Shown one piece after another: positions 48,105 through 57,155 of a stretch of DNA of 64,000 bases. Below the pieces are notes generated by a model that was not told where the DNA came from, did not search any database, and saw only the letters and a program-made list of their open reading frames with translations. Made by a program: the position numbers and the translations under genes. The stretch spans positions 310,001 through 374,000 of the forward strand of contig CALUWF010000001.1 of assembly GCA_944324405.1 (NCBI GenBank). The letters run 5' to 3'. The DNA comes from Candidatus Gastranaerophilales bacterium (lineage in GTDB: Bacteria; Cyanobacteriota; Vampirovibrionia; Gastranaerophilales; Gastranaerophilaceae). Each line of letters starts with the position of its first letter. The stretch's first letter is position 1.

Positions 48105-49219
48105 TGGATAAAATAAGTGCCGCAAAAAGAATTGTCTTTAAATTCGGGACAAATATTTTAAGAAACGACGAGGGCGAAATTTCGCTCACCCGTTTATATT
48201 CTTTTATTGAAGATATCGCCTCCTTAAAGAAAAAAGGTAAGGAAGTACTCATTGTAACCTCAGGTGCCGTGGGCCTCGGGGCTAAAAAATTAAATGTCGA
48301 CACAAGCGCAAGCACCGTCTTAAAACAGGCGGCGGCATCTGTCGGACAGCAGATATTAATGGGCATTTGGCAGGACGGCTTTGAAAAATACGGCCTTTGC
48401 GTGGCACAAATCCTTTTAACCGAAGAAGATTTTTCGAACAGAAAAAAATATTTAAGCTTAAGAAATACTCTCTCAAAACTTTTAGAGCTCGGGATAGTAC
48501 CCATAATTAACCAAAATGACGCAGTTTCACCCTCCGAACTTGAACATGCGTCTTTTACGGATAATGACAAGCTTTCTGCCATTGTTGCCTCAAAGCTTGA
48601 TGCAGAGCTTCTTGTAATGGTCTCCGATATTGACGGGCTTTTTGATAAAAACCCCAAAGAATATCCCGATGCCAAAAAGATTGATGTGGTTGAAAAAGTC
48701 ACCTCTAAAATAGAAAAACTTGCCTCGGGCGCTTCTCTCGGGGGCAGGGGAGGAATGATAACAAAACTTCTGGCGGCAAAAGTTGTCACCTCATCAGGGC
48801 TTTATGCAATGATTGTTAACGGCAAAAAACCGCAGATAATAAAGAAAATCTTTGAAGAGGACAACATCGGCACAATATTTTTGCCGACAAAAAATCTTTC
48901 GCACAAAAAACGCTGGATTGCTTATGCTACAAATATTATGGGCGCAATAACGGTAAATTCGGGGGCCAAATCCGCCCTTATTGAGAGGCAAAAAAGTCTG
49001 CTTGCGGTTGGAATTGTGCGCGTTGAAGGCAATTTCAGAGCAGGCGAGATAGTGAGCATTTTTGACGAAGACGGGGCCGAATTCGCCCGCGCAATGGTAA
49101 ATTACAACGCGCAGGACTGCAAAAAAATTATAGGTGCCCACAGCGACGAAATAGAAGGCATCTTGGGCTATAAAATTGATGACGATGTAATAACAAAAGA
49201 CAATCTGGTATTGTTATAG
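48104..49219 (+). CDS. proB: Glutamate 5-kinase
   Basis: 371 residues: an amino-acid-kinase domain (RIVFKFGTNILRND, VTSGAVGLG, INQNDAVSPSELEHASFTDNDKLSAIVASKLDAELLVMVSDIDGLFDKNP, GGRGGMITKLLAA) plus a C-terminal PUA domain from about residue 280. First step of proline synthesis. It is followed 9 nt later by proA. Confidence 0.95.
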   Translation: MDKISAAKRIVFKFGTNILRNDEGEISLTRLYSFIEDIASLKKKGKEVLIVTSGAVGLGAKKLNVDTSASTVLKQAAASVGQQILMGIWQDGFEKYGLCVAQILLTEEDFSNRKKYLSLRNTLSKLLELGIVPIINQNDAVSPSELEHASFTDNDKLSAIVASKLDAELLVMVSDIDGLFDKNPKEYPDAKKIDVVEKVTSKIEKLASGASLGGRGGMITKLLAAKVVTSSGLYAMIVNGKKPQIIKKIFEEDNIGTIFLPTKNLSHKKRWIAYATNIMGAITVNSGAKSALIERQKSLLAVGIVRVEGNFRAGEIVSIFDEDGAEFARAMVNYNAQDCKKIIGAHSDEIEGILGYKIDDDVITKDNLVLL

Positions 49220-49228
49220 GGATAAAAA

Positions 49229-50476
49229 ATGGATATACAAAAAATTGCAAAAGCCGCAAAAGAAGCATCTCTTGGACTTTTAGGCGCAGGAGAAGAAATA
49301 AAAAACAAAGCTTTAAAAAATGTTCATGACGAAATTGAAGCAAAAAAAGAAGAAATTTTTGAAGCAAACAAAAAAGATTTAAAAGAGGCAAAAGAGCTTT
49401 TAGACAAAGGCGAAATAAACTCTTCAACATATTCACGCCTAAAATTGGATGAAAATAAAATGCGTGATATGCTAAAGGGCATTTTAGACGTTATATCACT
49501 TGAAGATCCCGTAAACAAAGTCTTTTGGACAAAAGAACTCGACGAAGGGTTGATTTTAAAAAAAATCTCATGCCCCATAGGGGTTATAGGTGTAATTTTT
49601 GAGGCACGTCCGGATGTAATATCCCAGATTGCCTCTCTTGCGATAAAATCCGGAAATGCCGTGATATTAAAGGGTGGAAAAGAATCGCAAAATACTAACA
49701 AAGCAATTTTTGACGCAATTAAAAAGGCTCTTGAAAATACGCCTCAATTCCCTCAAAATGCCGTAAATCTTGTTTTTTCGCGAGATGATATCAAAACGCT
49801 TTTAGAACTTGACGAATATGTGGATTTAATTATTCCGCGCGGCTCAAATAAACTTGTCAAATATATCCAAAATAATACAAAAATTCCGGTCTTGGGGCAT
49901 GCCTCCGGCATTTGCCACATTTTTGCGGACGAAAGTGCAAAAACAGAGCTTGTAAATAAAGTCTGCGTTGATGCAAAAGTACAGTATCCCTCTGCCTGCA
50001 ATGCGGTTGAAACAATACTTGTACATAAAAATTACCCGGCAATTGACGAGCTTAAAAAAGCGCTTTGCGATGCGGGAGTAAAAATTGTTGAAAACCCTGA
50101 AAATTTTTCACACGAATGGGGTGAAAAAATAGTTTCTTTTAAAATCGTGGATAACGTTGATGAAGCAATAGCGCACATAAACAAATACGGCTCGGGGCAT
50201 ACCGACTCGATTTTAAGCGAAAACGCCCAAAATGTTAAAAAATTTATGGACTACGTTGACTCTGCCGGAGTCTATCATAATGCCTCCACACGCTTTTCGG
50301 ACGGTTTTCGATATGGCTTTGGCGCGGAAGTCGGAATTTCAACAAATAAAACCCACGCACGCGGCCCTGTGGGTTTAGACGGACTTACAATCTATAAATA
50401 CAAGCTTTTTGGCAGTTATAATACCGTAGAACCTTATGCAAAAGGCGAAAAAACTTTTACCCATAAGTTTATTTAA
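49229..50476 (+). CDS. proA: Glutamate-5-semialdehyde dehydrogenase (gamma-glutamyl phosphate reductase)
   Basis: 415 residues. NADPH/substrate region PIGVIGVIFEARPDV, LKGGKESQNTN, catalytic Cys in YPSACNAVET, and C-terminal STRFSDGFRYGFGAEVGISTNKTHARGPVGLDGL. Second step of proline synthesis, using the unstable product of ProB. Confidence 0.96.
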   Translation: MDIQKIAKAAKEASLGLLGAGEEIKNKALKNVHDEIEAKKEEIFEANKKDLKEAKELLDKGEINSSTYSRLKLDENKMRDMLKGILDVISLEDPVNKVFWTKELDEGLILKKISCPIGVIGVIFEARPDVISQIASLAIKSGNAVILKGGKESQNTNKAIFDAIKKALENTPQFPQNAVNLVFSRDDIKTLLELDEYVDLIIPRGSNKLVKYIQNNTKIPVLGHASGICHIFADESAKTELVNKVCVDAKVQYPSACNAVETILVHKNYPAIDELKKALCDAGVKIVENPENFSHEWGEKIVSFKIVDNVDEAIAHINKYGSGHTDSILSENAQNVKKFMDYVDSAGVYHNASTRFSDGFRYGFGAEVGISTNKTHARGPVGLDGLTIYKYKLFGSYNTVEPYAKGEKTFTHKFI

Positions 50477-50543
50477 TTTTTTTCTGCTATAATAAAATAA
50501 TCTAAATAAAAAATTTAAATAAACGGACGGCCAAATTACCGAT

Positions 50544-51452
50544 ATGCAAGAGATTATAGAGAAAATAAATAAACTTAAAAAAGAAAAAAAGGCCATTATT
50601 CTTGCGCATTGTTATCAAAATGTCGAGATTGACCTTGTTGCGGATTATGTCGGAGATTCGCTCGGATTATCAAAAATTGCCGCAAAAACCGACGCTAAAA
50701 TTATTGTCTTTGCGGGAGTTTATTTTATGGCGGAAACCGCAAAAATTCTCTCGCCCGATAAAAAAGTGCTCCTGCCAAACTTAAACTCCGGCTGCCAAAT
50801 GGCAAATATGATAGATTCCAAGCGCATGAAAGAATTTAAAGACAAGTATCCCGGCGTTCCGGTTGTGTGTTATGTGAATTCAACCGCAGAAGTCAAGGCA
50901 TTGGCGGATATTTGCTGTACAAGTTCAAATGCCGTTGATATAGTAAGGTCATTAGGGGTTAAAAAAGTTCTCTTTGCACCGGATTGTTATCTGGGCTCAT
51001 GGGTTGCAAAAAAACTTCCAGAGGTAGAAATAATCTCATACAACGGTTTTTGCCCCACTCATTTAAGGCTTATGCCCGATGAGATTAAAAAAATGCGAAT
51101 TTTATACCCTGATGCTGCCGTTTTGCTGCACCCGGAATGTCATCGCGAAGCCGTTAAGCTTGCTGATTTTGTCGGTTCCACAACCCAAATTATGCAATAT
51201 TGCGAAAAAAGCAAAAAGAAAACTTTTCTTATAGGAACTGAAAAAGGTGTGGTAGACAGATTATCGCGCGATTTGCCGGAAAAAGAATTTATACTTATAA
51301 CAGACAGGCTCATTTGCCACAATATGAAATACAATACTCTTGAAGATATTTTGCATGTGCTTGAAACCGGCGAAAATGAGGTTTTTGTGGAAGAAAATCT
51401 AAGAAAAGCCGCCCTTTGCGCAATTGAGCGTATGGTAGAGTGCAGAGTATAA
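50544..51452 (+). CDS. nadA: Quinolinate synthase
   Basis: 302 residues. It condenses iminoaspartate and dihydroxyacetone phosphate for NAD synthesis, using a [4Fe-4S] cluster. The three expected cysteines are in NLNSGCQMA, LHPECHREA and LICHNMKYNTLEDI. AHCYQNVEIDLVADYVGDSLGLS is the conserved start. nadB and nadC are not nearby. A TATAAT before the gene suggests a separate promoter. Confidence 0.93.
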   Translation: MQEIIEKINKLKKEKKAIILAHCYQNVEIDLVADYVGDSLGLSKIAAKTDAKIIVFAGVYFMAETAKILSPDKKVLLPNLNSGCQMANMIDSKRMKEFKDKYPGVPVVCYVNSTAEVKALADICCTSSNAVDIVRSLGVKKVLFAPDCYLGSWVAKKLPEVEIISYNGFCPTHLRLMPDEIKKMRILYPDAAVLLHPECHREAVKLADFVGSTTQIMQYCEKSKKKTFLIGTEKGVVDRLSRDLPEKEFILITDRLICHNMKYNTLEDILHVLETGENEVFVEENLRKAALCAIERMVECRV

Positions 51453-51453
51453 T

Positions 51454-52305
51454 TTAAAGCTGCACACCTTTTTTAACCCCCGCGCAAACTACGCGTTTAA
51501 TGCCCGCCATATCACAAATAACATCGCAAACTTCAAAGCCTCTTTGCTCAAAAAGCCCGCAAATATCGTCCGCTTGGCCTTGTGCGCACTCAAAGGCAAT
51601 AAAACCGGAGGGTTTTAGATATTTTTTTGCTTCATTTATTATTTTTATATAAAATTCAAGTCCGTCCTCACCTGCTAAAAGCGCGCTTTTGGGCTCAAAA
51701 TTCAAAACGGTTTTATCAAGCTTTAAGTAGTCGTCTTTCTTGATGTATGGCGGATTTGACACGATTAAGTCAAATTTTTCGCCATCCCTGATTGAAGAAA
51801 ACACGTCCGATTTTCTAAAAATTACCTTTCTTATCAAATCGAGCTTTTGGGCATTTTCAAGCGCAACCTGGAGCGCATTTGTACTGATATCGACCCCCAA
51901 AACCTCAATATCCGGCAGGTTTTTTGCAATCATGCAAGCTATACACCCGCTTCCCGTGCCGATTTCAAGTACATTTGGCGCTGTTTTTAAATTTCTAATC
52001 TTATCAATTGCACATCTTACAAGAAATTCTGTTTCTTCCCGCGGGATAAGTGTATCGGGAGTTACAATAAACTTTTCGCCCATAAAATAAGAGTATCCGA
52101 GCATATATTGCAGCGGTTCGCCGCTTAATGCAAGTTTTTTAGCGAAATTTAAAACTTCTTCTTTGTTTTCAACGTCTTTATCCAATAGCATATCTTCAAA
52201 TTTTAAATGCCCGACTTCGCGCACTATAATTCGCGCTTTTGCCTCCGCTTCATCAATCTGAGCGTCTTTAAGAATTTTTTTCACTTCAAGAAAAGTCTTG
52301 TTCAT
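51454..52305 (-). CDS. prmC: Peptide chain release factor glutamine N5-methyltransferase
   Basis: 283 residues. SAM motif VLEIGTGSGCIACMIAK and catalytic SNPPYIKKDDY, with an N-terminal helical release-factor-binding domain. It methylates the GGQ glutamine of RF1/RF2. It overlaps the upstream 171-residue gene by 20 nt and is convergent with nadA with a 1-nt gap. Confidence 0.93.
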   Translation of the reverse strand: MNKTFLEVKKILKDAQIDEAEAKARIIVREVGHLKFEDMLLDKDVENKEEVLNFAKKLALSGEPLQYMLGYSYFMGEKFIVTPDTLIPREETEFLVRCAIDKIRNLKTAPNVLEIGTGSGCIACMIAKNLPDIEVLGVDISTNALQVALENAQKLDLIRKVIFRKSDVFSSIRDGEKFDLIVSNPPYIKKDDYLKLDKTVLNFEPKSALLAGEDGLEFYIKIINEAKKYLKPSGFIAFECAQGQADDICGLFEQRGFEVCDVICDMAGIKRVVCAGVKKGVQL

Positions 52306-52801
52306 CTTCTCCTTTTTTGCCGCTATCGTCGATAATTTCCATTATCCAATTCCTTAAGTCCAATCTTGTTGCACCCTCCAGCGGTTTTTTGGGCACATTA
52401 TGCGCACGTGCGACTTTATCATAATACCACAGCTGTTTTTTTGTAGGCTTTAATTTCGACATTTTGTAATCATTTGCGCGTTTTCTTGCCTCTTTTTGAG
52501 AGGCTTTTTGTCTTTCCAAAAGGGGCTTTAGCGCTTCTTTTTGTTTGTTTTCCCAAAAAATATATTTAAAAAATTTTATAATATCTCCCAAAAACTCATC
52601 GTTTGAAAAATTATCCAGAGCAAATTCAAAATGAGGAGAACCGACGTCCATGTAATAATTTTCCTCTTCGATAAATTTATCCAAAAGTTCATTTTCATCG
52701 CAGTTTTGATGTTTTTTTGCAAAAGACCTTAAAAAACTCACCAGCTGCGAACGCTGGCGTGGTGTAAGATACAAAAAAACGCTGTTTTTAATATATTGCA
52801 T
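52286..52801 (-). CDS. Unknown protein, 171 residues, upstream of prmC
   Basis: Unrecognised, helical and highly charged. The C-terminal part (KPTKKQLWYYDKVARAHNVPKKPLEGATRLDLRNWIMEI) resembles short helix-turn-helix modules of the 'SdkQ..i..L..' type found at the end of DNA-associated proteins. It forms an operon with a 55-residue gene upstream and prmC downstream. Confidence 0.55.
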   Translation of the reverse strand: MQYIKNSVFLYLTPRQRSQLVSFLRSFAKKHQNCDENELLDKFIEEENYYMDVGSPHFEFALDNFSNDEFLGDIIKFFKYIFWENKQKEALKPLLERQKASQKEARKRANDYKMSKLKPTKKQLWYYDKVARAHNVPKKPLEGATRLDLRNWIMEIIDDSGKKGEDEQDFS

Positions 52802-52802
52802 A

Positions 52803-52970
52803 TTAAATTAAATCATCGGGTTTAATTTGTTTTTTGTCAAGACAAAATTTGGCAAAGCGCGCGCGGATAGGGTCGCTTGCAGCATCAGACACAATAAAAT
52901 CGCTTGTTTTTTTCTTTTGGTCTTTTTCGATTTTTTTCTCGTCAATAAAAGTAATTTTGTCTTTTTCCAT
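52803..52970 (-). CDS. Small charged protein, 55 residues
   Basis: ATG at 52970 with AAAGG about 12 nt upstream, stop at 52803-52805, 1 nt before the next start. Lys-rich N-terminal half (MEKDKITFIDEKKIEKDQKKKTSD is its character), then DAASDPIRARFAKFC. The tight spacing and single open frame support a real gene. Function unknown. Confidence 0.55.
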   Translation of the reverse strand: MEKDKITFIDEKKIEKDQKKKTSDFIVSDAASDPIRARFAKFCLDKKQIKPDDLI

Positions 52971-53037
52971 AGCGTTTATATACCTTTTATATATTAATAA
53001 AGTATTTTAATTTCAAAAAATTGCACATTTTGTAAAA

Positions 53038-53952
53038 TTACTTAACATCCAAACCCAAAGATTTAATAAAATTATCATCCTTTTGCCAATTTTTTACAAC
53101 TTTTACAAAGAGTTCCAAGAAAACTTTCTTTTCAAGGATTTTTTCAAGCTCAAGGCGCGCTCTTGTGCCTATTTCTTTAATCATTGCACCGCCTTTGCCG
53201 ATTATTATCTTTTTTTGCGAGTCCGAAGCCACAATAATCTGTGCGCTTATTCTGTCCATATTTTCTTCTTCGCTGTAGTTTTCAATTATTACGGCGCAAT
53301 TGTGCGGGATTTCATCTTTTGTAAGGAAAATAATTTTCTCCCTTATAATTTCGGATGCGATTTCTCGCATGTTTGAATCGGTCACTTCATCGTCGTCATA
53401 AAGCTTTTGGCCCTCGGGGATATATTTTTTTATTTTTTCAATTAAATCGTTTATGTTTCTGCCTGTTTTTGCGCTTATTTTAACGCTTTCAACAGGTTTT
53501 TCAAAAAGCTTTTTATAGCTGTATGTGTTTACTTCGCGTTTTGCTAAATCCGCTATTGTATCAACCTTATTTAAAACAAGCAGTACCGGTGATTTTGCTT
53601 CTTTTATATAATTTTCAAAAATCCATTTATCTCCTCTGCCCGCTTCAAAATTAGCATCAACAAGGAATAAAATTAAATCAACATCATCCGCAATACTCTT
53701 TGATTGCACCAAAAGTGCCTCACCGAGCTTATTTTTTGGCTTATGAATACCCGGGGTATCAATAAAAACTATCTGAGAATTTTCATCGCAATAAATTCCC
53801 TTTATATTTTTTCTTGTGGTCTGGGCAAGAGGAGTTGTTATTGCAATTTTTTGCCCGACAAGCCTGTTCAGAAGGGTAGATTTGCCGACATTGGGGCGTG
53901 CTATAATCGCAACAAAACCGGATTTGAAATCAGACACTTGATTTTGAGCCAT
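53038..53952 (-). CDS. era: GTPase Era
   Basis: 304 residues. G1 ARPNVGKSTLL, the Era-type G2 TTPLAQTTR, G3 DTPGIHKP, G4 NKVD, then a C-terminal KH domain (IIVASDSQKKIIIGKGGAMIKEIGTRARLELE). It binds the 3' end of 16S rRNA during small-subunit maturation. Confidence 0.96.
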   Translation of the reverse strand: MAQNQVSDFKSGFVAIIARPNVGKSTLLNRLVGQKIAITTPLAQTTRKNIKGIYCDENSQIVFIDTPGIHKPKNKLGEALLVQSKSIADDVDLILFLVDANFEAGRGDKWIFENYIKEAKSPVLLVLNKVDTIADLAKREVNTYSYKKLFEKPVESVKISAKTGRNINDLIEKIKKYIPEGQKLYDDDEVTDSNMREIASEIIREKIIFLTKDEIPHNCAVIIENYSEEENMDRISAQIIVASDSQKKIIIGKGGAMIKEIGTRARLELEKILEKKVFLELFVKVVKNWQKDDNFIKSLGLDVK

Positions 53953-54071
53953 TTAACTCCTTTCTTTGCCACAAAAAATTATTCATTGTATAATGACGAA
54001 TATAAAAATATTATAATATAAAATTTAATTTTATTAAGACCTCTAAAATAAGCATAAAAAGGTTAATCAGG

Positions 54072-55874
54072 ATGAAAAAAATTTTTCTAATATTATTGGG
54101 GATAGTAACTTTTGGCGGTTTTGCAAATGCAATTGAAAGCGATTTTAAAAACAGCCTTTTAAAAGTCGATTATGTAAAAACTTCAAATGACAGCTATAAT
54201 ATCCGTCTATTCACCCAAAAGCCATACAGTGAACCGATTAAGGTAATTAAAAAAACAAATACAAATTACTATATCCTTCTTCCTGAAACATTTCACTCGG
54301 TAAGCTCCGTTGCACCCACAGGCGACATTAAAAGCACCGAGGTAAAACTTTTCCCATACGCGGGACAAGATTTAAACAACGGTTATACAAAAATAAGCAT
54401 ATATACTACAAAACCGCTTAACATAAAAGCTCAACTTAACAGCTCAACAGGTGCCGTTGCTCCTTCAATTAACGCAAAAGAGCTTGCAAAACTGGATAGT
54501 GCTTTTAATCAAAATAATGCTCAAGAAGCCGCAAAAATTCAAGCGCAACGCGAAGCGCAATTAAAAGCCCAACGTGAAGCACAGGCGCGTCAGGAAGCAC
54601 AAAGGCAGGCACAGCTTAAGGCTCAAAAGGAAGCTCAATTAAAAGCACAAAAAGAAGCTGCCCAAAAAGCCGCAGCAGCGCAAGCGGAACAACTAAGACA
54701 GCAACAGGAAGCCAAAAGACAGGCGCAATTAAAAGCCCAGCGTGAAGCACAGGCGCGTCAGGAAGCAGAGTTAAAAGCCCGCCAAGAAGCACAAAGGCAG
54801 GCACAGCTAAAGGCTCAAAAAGAGGCTGCTGCGCGAGCACAAAGGGAAGCTGCACAAAAAGCAGCACAACAGGCACAACAACCAAAACAACAGCAGAACC
54901 GACAGACAAATGCGGTTCAACAAGCACCTTTAAAGCAAAATGCACAAACGCAAAATTCAAATAAACTGCAAGTTTCAGATGAAGCGGGACAAGCATACAA
55001 CAAAATACACGGAGCGGACTTTAACAAAGAAAAAAAGTCCGAAGCGGAGTCTTTTACTGAGGCTCCCGGAAACAACGAAGGACTTGCAGACCTTGAAAAA
55101 AACAATATCATAACCGAAGATATTGAAAACACTCCTGGCAAAGGACAAATTTCTGACAATCCGGACAAAGATGAAAACAAGGCATCATTTAAAGAAATTT
55201 TAAAAGATAAATTAAAACCCCTTATCTCGCATCTTCGTCCGTATTATTATATAATAGCTGATAATATTATACTCTTTGGCGCACTTATTATTGCCCTTGG
55301 CGGAATATTACTGCTCAGTATTAATTTTATTACCACTAAAAATAAGAAAAAAGGAACGGCTAAAAGCATGGAAAATGAACAAACATTAGAAGATACTACC
55401 GAAAATTCAGACCTTGAAGCATTAAAAAATGATATTAATTCAAGCTTTAAACAGGAAGAAAATACAGCAGCTACAGATGACATTCAATCGTTTAAAGACG
55501 AATTTAAAGAGCTTGCCTATGATATCGAACAGCAAGACTCCGCTGTCGGAACATTGGAAGCTTCGGAAGAAATACAGGAAGAAGAACCGCCAGAGGAAGA
55601 ATACATTGAACCTGAGATTTTATCATCCGTTGAAATTGCGCCAAATCGCGGCTTTATGGTAATTGATAGACAGGGCGTAAAAGCGCTTTTTGGCTACATA
55701 AAAGATGAAGTCTTTCTGCTTTATCAATTTAAAGAGTTTCTTTCAAATTATGAAATAAAATTCAGAATGTCTGAAAAACAAGACAATAAAGCGTTTTTCA
55801 TTGTAAAAATAGATAAATTTAAACTGCTGGTAAGGGTTACAAACTCCGCAATGCGCCTGGAACTTGAAATGTAA
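54072..55874 (+). CDS. Envelope protein with signal peptide, long Ala/Gln/Lys coiled coil and transmembrane segment
   Basis: 600 residues. Signal peptide MKKIFLILLGIVTFGGFANA, then an AMIN-like beta domain of about 115 residues (SYNIRLFTQKPYSEP, YTKISIYTTKPL). Residues about 150-280 are imperfect repeats of K/R-A-Q-x-E-A-Q, as in TolA-type periplasmic rods. A single strong membrane segment follows near 392-415 (IILFGALIIALGGILLLSINF), then an acidic region and a compact C-terminal domain. The repeats can expand or shrink by recombination. Not recognised as a named family; a cell-envelope spanning role is inferred. Confidence 0.65.
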   Translation: MKKIFLILLGIVTFGGFANAIESDFKNSLLKVDYVKTSNDSYNIRLFTQKPYSEPIKVIKKTNTNYYILLPETFHSVSSVAPTGDIKSTEVKLFPYAGQDLNNGYTKISIYTTKPLNIKAQLNSSTGAVAPSINAKELAKLDSAFNQNNAQEAAKIQAQREAQLKAQREAQARQEAQRQAQLKAQKEAQLKAQKEAAQKAAAAQAEQLRQQQEAKRQAQLKAQREAQARQEAELKARQEAQRQAQLKAQKEAAARAQREAAQKAAQQAQQPKQQQNRQTNAVQQAPLKQNAQTQNSNKLQVSDEAGQAYNKIHGADFNKEKKSEAESFTEAPGNNEGLADLEKNNIITEDIENTPGKGQISDNPDKDENKASFKEILKDKLKPLISHLRPYYYIIADNIILFGALIIALGGILLLSINFITTKNKKKGTAKSMENEQTLEDTTENSDLEALKNDINSSFKQEENTAATDDIQSFKDEFKELAYDIEQQDSAVGTLEASEEIQEEEPPEEEYIEPEILSSVEIAPNRGFMVIDRQGVKALFGYIKDEVFLLYQFKEFLSNYEIKFRMSEKQDNKAFFIVKIDKFKLLVRVTNSAMRLELEM

Positions 55875-56017
55875 TGAACAAAACAAAAAAAGATAAAAAA
55901 ATAAAACTTGATACAAAAAAATGGGGAATTAACTACAACAAAAACGAATACTATGAAGTTGTAGAATCAAATCAGGCGCGCCCGCTGGAGTCTTTCAAAA
56001 AAAATGCTAAATTTTGA
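55874..56017 (+). CDS. Small basic protein, 47 residues
   Basis: Starts in the stop of the preceding gene (TAATG), suggesting coupled translation. It is Lys/Asn-rich (KKDKKIKLDTKKWGINYNKNEYYEVVES) with no cysteine or membrane segment. Real by position and overlap; function unknown. Confidence 0.5.
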   Translation: MNKTKKDKKIKLDTKKWGINYNKNEYYEVVESNQARPLESFKKNAKF

Positions 56018-56061
56018 CCAAAATATAAAAATCATATATACTTAAAATAAAAGGAACAGCC

Positions 56062-56667
56062 TTGGTGGATAATAAAAACATAAAAAACGGTTTTACTCTT
56101 GCAGAAATATTAGTCACGCTCGGAGTCATAGGCGTGGTTGCCGCTATGACAATCCCGATTGTTATGGCAAACGCAAAACAGTACGAATTTAAAACCGGCG
56201 GTAAAAAGGCTTTTTCTGTCATGAGCAGTGCAATTCAAAACATGACAAGGTCAGGACTGTATCCGGAAAACTTTATCAATGCCACTGATACAGAAAAAGA
56301 AGAATTTTACAAAGAGCTTGAAAAACACCTTGTAATTGTTAAAAAAGATACCGATGCGGAAGGAAACGACGTCATTTACACAGGCGACGGCATTGCATAT
56401 CATTTTGTAAACACAAATGAATACTATGCCGATGTTAACGGTGATAAAGGCCCTACAAAAACAAGCTCCGCAAAAAATACCTGGTCTTACGCAAAATATG
56501 ACAATGAGGACGATCTTTTTGAGTCTTCTTCTTGGGATAATGTAAGGGTATCGGATGTGTTTTACATAGGCTTTAATCCGGACACCGGCGCGGGCGTGGT
56601 TCTGCCCTATGTTCAAAATGCTCCGCAAATAGCATTCCCAAATGCACAGACAAATAATAAACCTTAA
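56062..56667 (+). CDS. Type IV pilin-like protein (pseudopilin)
   Basis: 201 residues from TTG 56062 (or GTG 56065), with AAGGA upstream. The prepilin cleavage region NGFTLAEILVTLGVIGVVAAMTIP has Gly at -1 and Glu at +5. The mature domain is short, with ADVNGDKGPTKT (a calcium-loop-like DxNxDxG) near residue 130 and a C-terminal FYIGFNPDTGAGVVLPY. It shares the prepilin signal with the variable surface protein at 29.6-30.8 kb, so both likely use the same peptidase and secretion machine. The end overlaps convergent smpB by 4 nt. Confidence 0.85.
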   Translation: MVDNKNIKNGFTLAEILVTLGVIGVVAAMTIPIVMANAKQYEFKTGGKKAFSVMSSAIQNMTRSGLYPENFINATDTEKEEFYKELEKHLVIVKKDTDAEGNDVIYTGDGIAYHFVNTNEYYADVNGDKGPTKTSSAKNTWSYAKYDNEDDLFESSSWDNVRVSDVFYIGFNPDTGAGVVLPYVQNAPQIAFPNAQTNNKP

Positions 56668-57110
56668 TGTTTAAGATTTTTGGCAATATTTTTTTCAATG
56701 TCTTTTTTCTTTAAGGCTTCTCTTTTGTCGTAGAGTTTTTTACCTTTTGCAAGAGCAATTTCAAGCTTTGCCCACTTGCCGCACAAAAAAAGCTCAAGCG
56801 GCACGATTGTATAGTTTTCCTGTTTAATTTTGCCCGACATTTTTAAAATTTCTTTTTTATTTAAAAGCAGCTTTCTTGTGCGCTTTTCTTCATGGTTAAA
56901 TCTGTTCCCCTGCTCATAGAGGCTTATGTGTGCATTATATAAAAATGCCTCTCCGTCCTCGATTTTTACAAAACTGTCTTTTAAATTCAGCGCTCCTTTT
57001 CTGATTGATTTTATCTCGGTTCCCGTCAAAACAAGCCCTGCGGTGTATTTATCAAAAATCAAAAAATCATGAAACGCTTTTTTATTTGTTGAAATAATTT
57101 TTTTCTGCAT
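56664..57110 (-). CDS. smpB: SsrA-binding protein
   Basis: 148 residues from ATG 57110 (a longer frame is possible but out of family length). NKKAFHDFLIFDKYTAGLVLTGTEIKSIRKGALNLKDSF, YEQGNRFNHEEKRTRKLLLNK and the basic tail KGKKLYDKREALKKKD are diagnostic. It binds tmRNA to rescue stalled ribosomes. Confidence 0.96.
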   Translation of the reverse strand: MQKKIISTNKKAFHDFLIFDKYTAGLVLTGTEIKSIRKGALNLKDSFVKIEDGEAFLYNAHISLYEQGNRFNHEEKRTRKLLLNKKEILKMSGKIKQENYTIVPLELFLCGKWAKLEIALAKGKKLYDKREALKKKDIEKNIAKNLKH

Positions 57111-57155
57111 AAAAGGATTATAACACAATATTGTTATGCTATAATGTTGGCTGAG

